A stretch of DNA of 39,578 nt from Propionibacteriaceae bacterium (GTDB lineage Bacteria; Actinomycetota; Actinomycetes; Propionibacteriales; Propionibacteriaceae). Of this stretch, positions 33,345 to 39,578 are shown one piece after another. Where the stretch lies: the NCBI GenBank assembly GCA_031262485.1, contig JAISHO010000046.1, forward strand, positions 1 through 39,578. The letters run 5' to 3'. Each line of letters starts with the position of its first letter. The first letter of the stretch is position 1. The translations under genes were made by a program, and so were the position numbers. A model generated the notes under the pieces. It saw only the letters and a list, made by a program, of their open reading frames with translations, made no database searches and was not told where the DNA came from.

Positions 33345-33384
33345 GTTGAGGCGCATCAACAGTTGACAAGAATCAACAAGTTGA
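33345..33384. repeat. Tandem GTTGA/TCAAC repeats upstream of the acyltransferase gene
   Basis: GTTGA occurs at 33345, 33362 and 33380, and TCAAC at 33356 and 33373, giving a 17-18-base unit (GTTGAnnnnnnTCAACa). Adjacent units form the palindromes TCAAC-a-GTTGA and TCAAC-aa-GTTGA. A possible -10 box TAGCAT lies just upstream at 33333-33338. The array could be an operator or part of the leader. Confidence 0.5.
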
Positions 33385-33448
33385 TCACCGGATTTTCCGG
33401 GCGCGGGGTTGTGTGTCGTCGGGTCCTCCGGCGTGAGAGGGGTGGGTC

Positions 33449-35179
33449 ATGTCCTATGAGCCGGGGGGATCGTATGGATACGGTCCTGACGATGATCGTC
33501 GAGACCACAGGACGCCGCCGTCGCGCGGCTACGACGCCGACCGATACGGTGATTCCCCTCGCCCCGGGCGAGATGATCGCTCTGGTGCCCCGCGTCGGGG
33601 AGGGACGGACGATCCCTACCCCTCCTCAGGCCAGGGCGGACGTTCCTACGATGAGGCCGGTTCTTTCGCGCCGCGTGGCTACGACGACGACTACGCCGCG
33701 CGTCGTTCCCCTCGCGGCTACGACGACGACTATCCCGGCGACGATCGTGGCCGGGTGAATCCGGCGTCCACGTCTCCTTCGTCTTCCTCTCCTCGTCCTT
33801 ACGATTCTTACGACCGCGGTCCCGCTCCTAGTCGGCGTGCCGTGCCCGCCGACGGCTACGACTCCCCCGCGCGGACCGCCCCGGCGGCGCGCGGCCGCGA
33901 CGAGTCCTCGACGCGCCCGGCGGGATCCACCGGCTCACGGATGACCGCCGATGCCCGCGGCGCCGGCGCCCCGCAACCGGACCCGGCCTTCCTGCCGACC
34001 GGAGGATCGCCTAGCCAGACGGCGATCGACGGGCCTCGCCCGCTCGTCCCGCGCTTCGTCGCGATGGCGTTCACCGCGATCGTCGCCCTCGTCGTGCTCC
34101 ACCATTGCGCCGCCCCGTACACCGGGCTGGGCGGCTGGTACTACAACCAGCTCTACGTCGACTGGGGCACGGCCGGGATGCTCGGCTTCGTCATCCTCAA
34201 CCGCGTCTGGTTCATGAGCCCGCTGTTCCTGCTGGCCGGCTATGTCACCCCGCTCATCTTCGACCGCGGCGTGCGCCCGTACCTCGTCGACCGGGCCTTG
34301 CGGCTGCTCGTCCCCCTCGTCGTCTATATGGTGGCGCTGCGCCCGCTCGTGCTGCTCGGCGCCTATTCGATCGCGCCGGATCCGAAACCGAACCTGTTCG
34401 TCTACAACTTGCAGACGATGGAGACGGGCGTCATGTGGCCGGTCGCGACGATCCTCGTCTTCAGCGCCGTCTACCTCGGGTGGCGCCTCGTGCGCAAGGA
34501 CCCGCCGGGTTCCGAGACGCGGACGAAGAGCGCGGCCGAGGACGGCGGCGCCCACCTCGACAGCTTCTGGTACCGGATCTCGCACGAGCGTCCGACCTTC
34601 CCGACGGTCGCCGGATTCGCCGTCGTCGTCGCGATCGTCACTTTCCTGTGGCGCTTCGTCACCACCTCCGACACCACCTGGCTCGGCGTCTTGTGGATCG
34701 ACACCCTGCCGGCCCACATCGCCTTCTTCGCCGTCGGCGTCGTCGCGGCGCGACGGGGTTGGTCGCCGCGTATCTCGGGGCGGGCCGGGTTCATCGGCGC
34801 GATCGCTGGCGGGGCCGCTTCGATCGCCGGGCTCTTCCTCTACTGGACGGGCGGCGCGCTCGAGGGGCCGACCTGGCAGTCCTTCGCCTACGCGACTTGG
34901 CAGCAGATCCTTGCCATCGGGTGGACGTGCACGCTGCTCGCCTTCTGCGGCCGATTCCTCGACATGGATGTTCCCATCACCCGCTGGATCGAAGACAACG
35001 CTTATGCTGTTTTCTGTGTTCATGCGCCGGTGACGGTGCTCGTCGCCCAATCCCTCAACGGGATCACCGCTGGCGGTGCGCTCGGCAAGTTCGCCCTTGT
35101 CGTGGTCATCTCGTTCCCGATCTGTTGGCTCGTCGCGACGGCGCTGAGGCTCATCCCGGGCGTCAAGCGAGTGTTGTGA
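33449..35179 (+). CDS. Acyltransferase-3 family membrane protein with a Gly/Tyr/Asp/Arg-rich disordered N-terminus
   Basis: 576 residues. Residues 1-190 are low-complexity, with RGYDDDY repeated (RGYDDDYAARRSPRGYDDDY) and many Arg, Ser and Pro. Then come ten or so membrane segments of an acyltransferase-3 (AT3) domain: VPRFVAMAFTAIVALVVLHH, RVWFMSPLFLLAGYVTP, then YLVDRALRLLVPLVVYMVAL, and a final WIEDNAYAVFCVHAPVTVLV with the family's late His. AT3 proteins move acyl groups onto sugars, lipids or wall polymers across the membrane; the acceptor is unknown, and the usual early catalytic His cannot be fixed with certainty. GAGAGGGG precedes ATG 33449. The RCC1 gene follows after 51 bases, likely one operon. 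Confidence 0.85.
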   Translation: MSYEPGGSYGYGPDDDRRDHRTPPSRGYDADRYGDSPRPGRDDRSGAPRRGGTDDPYPSSGQGGRSYDEAGSFAPRGYDDDYAARRSPRGYDDDYPGDDRGRVNPASTSPSSSSPRPYDSYDRGPAPSRRAVPADGYDSPARTAPAARGRDESSTRPAGSTGSRMTADARGAGAPQPDPAFLPTGGSPSQTAIDGPRPLVPRFVAMAFTAIVALVVLHHCAAPYTGLGGWYYNQLYVDWGTAGMLGFVILNRVWFMSPLFLLAGYVTPLIFDRGVRPYLVDRALRLLVPLVVYMVALRPLVLLGAYSIAPDPKPNLFVYNLQTMETGVMWPVATILVFSAVYLGWRLVRKDPPGSETRTKSAAEDGGAHLDSFWYRISHERPTFPTVAGFAVVVAIVTFLWRFVTTSDTTWLGVLWIDTLPAHIAFFAVGVVAARRGWSPRISGRAGFIGAIAGGAASIAGLFLYWTGGALEGPTWQSFAYATWQQILAIGWTCTLLAFCGRFLDMDVPITRWIEDNAYAVFCVHAPVTVLVAQSLNGITAGGALGKFALVVVISFPICWLVATALRLIPGVKRVL

Positions 35180-35230
35180 CACACACCAGCCAGATCCGAC
35201 CGCCACGGACGAACGAAGAGGTGGCTCCCC

Positions 35231-37048
35231 ATGAACTCTGATCTCCACGGCAATCCTGCGACCGGCCCTGATTTCTCCGACGCCGGAGGCCGGGGGTTCA
35301 TCTCCGACGCCGACGCCGCTGGGATTGTTGCGGCGCCGGGCGCTGGAGCGAATCCGTCGGTTCCCGGGGTTCCTACGACTCCTGGAGCTCATGGGGTTCC
35401 CGGGGCTCCCCAAGGTTCCGGAGCGGGGACGATGGGTCCCGGAGCAGAGCCGACCGTTCCCGGGGCCCCCGGGGTCCCTGGTGCGGGATCGACGACGCCC
35501 GGGGCGCCTTCGGCGGTCGACGGGTTCGGACCGAACGCCGCCGGGCCCACCTTCGTCTCTGCTGGAACCGCCCCCGGGCCAGGGGGAATGGGCGCCGGAC
35601 CGAGTGGTTACGGTCCCACCGGCGATCCTGCCGCCGGGCCTCTCACCGGATTGTCCGCCCCCGCCAAATCGGCCCGCGGTTATGTCATCGCGGCGATCTG
35701 CGTGGCCGTCGCCCTCGTCCTCGTCTTAGGTGTCGTCTTGTGGCGGGTGACGCGGGCCGATTCGTCCGATCCCGATCCCATCGCCCTCCCGAGCGCCACC
35801 GCCACCCCGTCGCCCTCGACCCAGGTGACGTTGCCCGCCAGCGCTTGGACGCCGAGCCCGGAACCCTTGCCGGTGCTACCGAGCGCCACGCCGTCGCCCA
35901 CCGCCTCGCCGACCCCGGCGACCGTCGTCGCCACCCCCGGGTGCGCCGACGTGACAGGATTGTCCGCCGCCTCCGCGACCGTCGCCCAGCCCGGGCAAGT
36001 GTGGGTCTGGGGCGAGGTGCGCGGCGCTCTCGTCGGCTCGGAATCGGCCGGTTTAACCTTGTGTGAGCCTGTTCTCGTCGAAGGTGTCAGCGACGTCGTC
36101 CAGATCGGCGGCTCCTTCTACGCCACCTACGCCGTCACCGCGGACGGCTCGGTCTGGGCCTGGGGGTCAGGCGCCTACGGGGCGGTCGGCACCGGCACGA
36201 ACGCCGACGTCGTCACCCCCACCCGGCTCGAGGGCTTGAGCGGCGTCGTCGCCGTGACCGGCGGATCAGCCTCCGGCTACGCCCTCACCAACACCGGCGA
36301 CGTGTGGGGTTGGGGCGCGAACTCGTCAGGTGAACTCGGCTTGGGCGTGACGACGAGCGTTGTCGCGACTCCGACGATCCCGACCCGTATCCCCACGCTC
36401 TCCGGCGTCGTCGACATCGCCGCCACGACGAGCACGATGAACTCCGCTTACGCCCTCCTGGCTGACGGCACCGTCATGAGCTGGGGCGGCAACAACTGCG
36501 GCGCCCTGGGCGCGTCGATGGAGATCCTTCGCGCCACCCCCGCGCCCGTGCCCGGGCTGATCAACGTCGTCGACATCGCCGCCGGCTACAACACCGCTTA
36601 TGCCCTGAAATCCGACGGCACGGTGTGGGCCTGGGGCTGCAACGACCTGCGCCAGATCAGCGACGAGAGTTGGCTGTATCAGCTCTCCGACCCCTTGCAG
36701 ATCGGTGGATTGTCCGGTGTCGGAACCCTGGCCGCCGGCGCGAAGACCGCCGCCGCCATCCTCGCCGACGGCGCCGTCACCGCCTGGGGCCTCTACCCCA
36801 ACGGAGCCTACGGCGGCCCCGCCCTCATGCCCGGGTTGGAAGGGGAGACGGTCGTCTCCCTCAGCCTCGGCGACGCCGGTTTCGCTTTGCTAGCCGACGG
36901 CCAGGTGCGCGGCTGGGGCGAGAACACCGCCGGCCAGATCGGCGACGGCTCTGTGGCGTCGTCAGCCACCGCCGTCCCCGTGCGCGGATTGTCGGGGATC
37001 AGCTCCGTCACCGCGCTAGACGGGCGGTCGTACGCGATCCAGGGGTGA
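35231..37048 (+). CDS. Membrane-anchored extracellular RCC1-repeat beta-propeller protein
   Basis: 605 residues. Residues 1-145 are Gly/Pro/Ala-rich with collagen-like runs (VPGAPGVPGAG), on the cytoplasmic side. One hydrophobic helix (GYVIAAICVAVALVLVLGVV followed by LWRVTR) is a type II signal anchor. A Ser/Pro/Thr stalk (~80 residues) leads to about seven RCC1 repeats of the form ADGxVxxWGxN...GxLG (SVWAWGSGAYGAVGTG, DVWGWGANSSGELGLG, TVMSWGGNNCGALG, QVRGWGENTAGQIGDG). These fold into a seven-bladed propeller that binds proteins or nucleotides in eukaryotes; in bacteria the role is mostly unknown. It is probably co-transcribed with the acyltransferase. Its stop lies 9 bases from the convergent ornithine carbamoyltransferase stop. 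Confidence 0.9.
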   Translation: MNSDLHGNPATGPDFSDAGGRGFISDADAAGIVAAPGAGANPSVPGVPTTPGAHGVPGAPQGSGAGTMGPGAEPTVPGAPGVPGAGSTTPGAPSAVDGFGPNAAGPTFVSAGTAPGPGGMGAGPSGYGPTGDPAAGPLTGLSAPAKSARGYVIAAICVAVALVLVLGVVLWRVTRADSSDPDPIALPSATATPSPSTQVTLPASAWTPSPEPLPVLPSATPSPTASPTPATVVATPGCADVTGLSAASATVAQPGQVWVWGEVRGALVGSESAGLTLCEPVLVEGVSDVVQIGGSFYATYAVTADGSVWAWGSGAYGAVGTGTNADVVTPTRLEGLSGVVAVTGGSASGYALTNTGDVWGWGANSSGELGLGVTTSVVATPTIPTRIPTLSGVVDIAATTSTMNSAYALLADGTVMSWGGNNCGALGASMEILRATPAPVPGLINVVDIAAGYNTAYALKSDGTVWAWGCNDLRQISDESWLYQLSDPLQIGGLSGVGTLAAGAKTAAAILADGAVTAWGLYPNGAYGGPALMPGLEGETVVSLSLGDAGFALLADGQVRGWGENTAGQIGDGSVASSATAVPVRGLSGISSVTALDGRSYAIQG

Positions 37049-37057
37049 TGACAGGTA

Positions 37058-38062
37058 TCAGCTGATTCCGGCGAGGGTCGCGACGAGGATGGCTTTGATC
37101 GTGTGCATCCGGTTCTCGGCCTGGTCGAAGACGATCGAGGCGGGCGATTCGAAGACCTCGTCGGTCACCTCGAGGCCGTCGCTGAGGCCGGCTTGGCGGA
37201 GGATCTCGCCGCCCATCGTCGTGTTGACGTCGTGGAAGGCCGGCAGACAATGCATGAACTTGACGTCCGGATTCCCGGTTTTCTCGAGGACCTCGCGGGT
37301 GACGCGGTAGGGCAGGAGCATGGGGATGCGCTCGAGCCAGACGTCTTTCGGTTCACCCATCGACACCCACACGTCGGTGTAGAGGAAGTCGGCGCCCTCG
37401 ACGCCCTCGTCGACACTGTCGGTGATGGTGATGCGCGCGCCCGTCTCGGCGGCGATGCCGCGGGCTTGGGCGATGATGTGGGGCCAGTTCTGCAACCCTT
37501 GCGGGGCGACGATGCGCACATCCATGCCGAGGATCGCGCCGGTGACGAGGAGCGAGTTACCGATGTTGTAGCGCGAGTCGCCGATATAAGCGAAGGCGAC
37601 GTCTTGGAGCGGCTTGCTCGTGTGCTCCGTCATCGTCACAACATCAGCGAGTGATTGTGTTGGATGCCATTCGTTCGTCAGCCCGTTCCACACCGGAACG
37701 CCGGCGTGACGCGCCAACTCCTCGACGACCTGCTGGCCGAAGCCCCGGTACTCGATACCGTCGAACATCCGCCCTAGCACCCGGGCCGTGTCAGCGATCG
37801 ACTCCTTGTGGCCGATCTGGCTGCTCGACGGCTCGAGATAGGTGACGTGCGCCCCCTGGTCGTGCGCGGCGACCTCGAAGGCGCAGCGCGTCCGCGTCGA
37901 CGTCTTCTCGAAGATCATCGCGATGTTCTTCCCCGCCAGACGGGCGACTTCCTCGCGATCACGCTTGGCCTGCTTGAGCTTGAGCGACAACTTGATGAGC
38001 TTGTGCCACTCCTCCGGCGTGTAGTCGGCTTCCTTGAGCCAGTGGCGGCCTTTGAAATCCAT
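37058..38062 (-). CDS. argF: Ornithine carbamoyltransferase
   Basis: 334 residues. It makes citrulline from ornithine and carbamoyl phosphate, or works in reverse in the arginine deiminase pathway. Carbamoyl-phosphate site [14 protein letters not shown] (~residues 53-66); [32 protein letters not shown]; ornithine site [11 protein letters not shown] and [10 protein letters not shown]. The overall sequence (for example [20 protein letters not shown] and [20 protein letters not shown]) is closer to catabolic ArcB-type enzymes, so arcB is an equally fair name; no arcA or arcC is nearby. GGAAGGA precedes ATG 38062. Confidence 0.93.
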   Translation of the reverse strand: MDFKGRHWLKEADYTPEEWHKLIKLSLKLKQAKRDREEVARLAGKNIAMIFEKTSTRTRCAFEVAAHDQGAHVTYLEPSSSQIGHKESIADTARVLGRMFDGIEYRGFGQQVVEELARHAGVPVWNGLTNEWHPTQSLADVVTMTEHTSKPLQDVAFAYIGDSRYNIGNSLLVTGAILGMDVRIVAPQGLQNWPHIIAQARGIAAETGARITITDSVDEGVEGADFLYTDVWVSMGEPKDVWLERIPMLLPYRVTREVLEKTGNPDVKFMHCLPAFHDVNTTMGGEILRQAGLSDGLEVTDEVFESPASIVFDQAENRMHTIKAILVATLAGIS

Positions 38063-38202
38063 CGGGGGCGTCCTTCCGTCAACCATCGGGAAACGTGAAC
38101 TTTACCGCGCGCCGAGGACGACGAGGGAACGGGACTGTTTCCTGGCACGTCTGGTTCATCCTCATAACAACGGATGAGAGTAAGGAGGCAAATGTCTCTC
38201 CC

Positions 38203-38511
38203 TCACACCAGGATGAGCCGAGATAAAGCTGCGGCGGCCGCTCCGATGATGACGACGAGGAGGAACGGGGCCCGGAACTTGAGGGCGATGGCGGCAGCCA
38301 ACAGCGAGACGAGGCGCGCGTCGAGTGTCAACTCACGGCCGCTCGTGATCGTCGAGGTGACGATGAGGCCGGCCAACAGCCCGATCGTGAGGTTCGTCGT
38401 GACGGCGCGGACGCGGGCGTTCTCCAGCCACGAGGCGGGGACGAGGTAACCGGCCAGTTTGACGGCGAAGCAAGCCAACGAGGCGAGGATGACCCAGAAC
38501 CATAAGCTCAT
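38203..38511 (-). CDS. azlD: AzlD-type small subunit of a branched-chain amino acid exporter
   Basis: 102 residues, three to four membrane segments: WFWVILASLACFAVKLAGYL, LTIGLLAGLIVTSTI and LVVIIGAAAAALSRLI. The size, and the position directly behind azlC, are typical of AzlD. ATG overlaps the AzlC stop by 4 bases and has AAGGAGA at 5 bases, so both subunits are made together. The complex exports branched-chain amino acids and analogues. Confidence 0.88.
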   Translation of the reverse strand: MSLWFWVILASLACFAVKLAGYLVPASWLENARVRAVTTNLTIGLLAGLIVTSTITSGRELTLDARLVSLLAAAIALKFRAPFLLVVIIGAAAAALSRLILV

Positions 38512-39233
38512 GGCGTCTCCTTCTCGCTTGGGTGGGTGGAATCAGGCGTCCCACCGTCGCGCCAACGGGGGATGGCGAGCGTGAGCACGGCGACGACGAC
38601 CGCGACGGCGATCATCGGCAAGCCCGCTGGCAACAGTGGCGTGGCGAGCGCGGCGACGAGAGCGGCGATCACCGCCACAGCGAGGGCGTCGAGGTTCTTG
38701 AGGCGTGGCCAGAGCAAGCCGAGGAACGCGGCGACGGCGGCTCCGTCAAGGCCATACTGTTGTGGATCGCCGAGAACGTCGCCCACCAGGGCGCCGACAA
38801 GGGTGAAAAGGTTCCAGAAGACGAAGACCCCCACTCCGGCGACCCAGAATCCACGTCGTCGCTCCGCCGGATCGGCTTGGGCCACGGCGGTGCCGAAAGA
38901 CTCGTCGATTGTCACCTGGGCGACGAGCGGGCGCATCCGCCACGACGGCCGCAACTCCCCATTGAGATGGGCGGCGTAGACACTGTTGCGCAACCCGACG
39001 AGAAGCGCCGGTATCGTCGCCGCCGCTCCCCCCGCCGCCACCGCGCCGACAAACGCGAACTGGGATCCGCCCGTGAACATGACGAGCGAGAGCACCTGGG
39101 TTTGCATCAACGTCAACCCCGAGGCGACGCCGAGAGCGCCGAACGAGATCCCATAGAGCCCCGTCGCGAGCGCGATCGACAGACCCATCCGCGTCGCGGG
39201 GGTCAGCCGGGAGAAGAGCCGTGCGGGAGCCAC
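38508..39233 (-). CDS. azlC: AzlC-type large subunit of a branched-chain amino acid exporter
   Basis: 241 residues, LIV-E/AzlC family. Marks include GLYGISFGALGVASGLTLMQ, QVLSLVMFTGGSQFAFVG (the conserved 'GasQf' element), AALLVGLRNSVYAAHL-like PALLVGLRNSVYAAHLNGEL, and AQVTIDESFGTAVAQ. About six membrane segments. The GTG at 39233 follows a -10-like TACTCT by exactly six bases with no ribosome-binding site, so the gene is probably leaderless. It is the first gene of the azlCD pair; argF follows after 140 bases. Confidence 0.92.
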   Translation of the reverse strand: MAPARLFSRLTPATRMGLSIALATGLYGISFGALGVASGLTLMQTQVLSLVMFTGGSQFAFVGAVAAGGAAATIPALLVGLRNSVYAAHLNGELRPSWRMRPLVAQVTIDESFGTAVAQADPAERRRGFWVAGVGVFVFWNLFTLVGALVGDVLGDPQQYGLDGAAVAAFLGLLWPRLKNLDALAVAVIAALVAALATPLLPAGLPMIAVAVVVAVLTLAIPRWRDGGTPDSTHPSEKETP

Positions 39234-39239
39234 CCGGAC

Positions 39240-39245
39240 AGAGTA
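39240..39245 (-). promoter_or_regulatory. Putative -10 box (TACTCT) of azlC, leaderless
   Basis: TACTCT on the minus strand, then six bases (gtccgg), then the GTG start of azlC. It follows the same layout as the boxes before xfp, alr and the antitoxin-like gene. Confidence 0.5.
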
Positions 39246-39370
39246 GACGTGGCGTCAATCGGTCCCGATCCTTCGACGGGATGTGGAATGAACAATCGCG
39301 GCGCATCACACGGCTGGTCGCCACGCGCCCGCTATACCCGACATCTTGACGTCATCCGTCGAGGCGAAAT

Positions 39371-39426
39371 GATCATCATGATGGACAAATGAGGCCCAGA
39401 AGAGAGTTTTGTCCATCATAATGATC
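39371..39426. repeat. Long inverted repeat in AT-rich DNA at the right edge
   Basis: GATCATCATGATGGACAAA (39371-39389) and TTTGTCCATCATAATGATC (39408-39426) pair over 19 bases with one mismatch around an 18-base loop. Each arm also contains the short palindrome ATGATCAT or a near copy. This could be a large operator or a stable hairpin. Confidence 0.6.
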
Positions 39427-39578
39427 GGTTTTGTCGTCGATAGCTGACATTTACCACAGATAGAGGCTTATTCATAATGAGAGTTTGTAAAAGTGGAGTG
39501 ATATGACCGCAGTAATAGTTTGTGGGTGTGTGCGGTGAGGTCTTCGGTAGTCGGTGTGGAGTATTCTCCAGTTTTTCA
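39427..39578. other. AT-rich non-coding stretch at the right edge
   Basis: The G+C content falls sharply compared with the rest of the window. I see no gene. A small plus-strand hairpin TGGAG-tatt-CTCCA followed by GTTTTT lies at 39557-39576 and may end a short transcript; whatever lies beyond the edge is not visible. Confidence 0.4.

Noticed and set aside
33345-33384. The GTTGA/TCAAC array as a CRISPR remnant
   Set aside because: The period of 17-18 bases is far too short for repeat plus spacer and there are only two to three units; no cas genes are present.
39557-39576. A CRISPR or tracrRNA-like edge
   Set aside because: Only a small hairpin with a T-run is visible; no repeat unit recurs and no cas gene is in the window.

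Overview
The window is high-GC DNA from a fermentative Actinomycetota bacterium. The base composition, codon use, sortase-type VPDTG tail, X25-module pullulanase, Xfp-type phosphoketolase and TANNNT-N6-start leaderless promoters all point that way. An order such as Actinomycetales or Bifidobacteriales is likely, but the window alone does not settle it. Most genes lie on the minus strand. I see no tRNA, rRNA or CRISPR array.

Left part (1-6.3 kb): the C-terminal end of an IS3-type transposase at the edge; an SPFH/band-7 membrane protein; a VOC protein; an AbiEi-type antitoxin behind two tandem palindromic operators, with no intact toxin downstream; a small membrane protein; then a minus-strand block in which a lipoprotein lies between two paralogous, intrinsically disordered Gly/Ser/Arg/Glu-rich proteins that share a C-terminal motif and look-alike terminators.

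Central carbon block (6.5-18.8 kb): a eukaryotic-type fused double-domain phosphofructokinase; a large secreted type I pullulanase; two PepSY lipoproteins; a YdhF-like aldo/keto reductase; and a plus-strand phosphoketolase (Xfp) with an unusual ~165-residue C-terminal tail containing an AT-hook-like RGRPRR motif and a putative winged-helix domain. Together they suggest import and debranching of alpha-glucans, glycolysis and a phosphoketolase shunt.

Envelope and transport block (19-28.4 kb): an anchored SGNH hydrolase; a complete peptide ABC importer (permease, permease, fused double ATPase, then the binding lipoprotein on a separate likely transcript); and a DUF805 membrane protein.

Right part (28.5-39.6 kb): a minus-strand operon of an addiction-module-like small protein, a HAD hydrolase, a zinc-finger rhomboid protease and aspartate carbamoyltransferase. 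It starts back-to-back with a plus-strand alanine racemase. Then come a 58-residue Cys/His-rich small protein, an acyltransferase-3 membrane protein coupled to a membrane-anchored RCC1 beta-propeller, ornithine carbamoyltransferase and the AzlC/AzlD exporter pair. The last 200 bases are AT-rich and carry a strong inverted repeat.

The most interesting items are the phosphoketolase with a DNA-binding-like tail, the disordered paralog pair, and the orphan AbiEi gene with its two operators.
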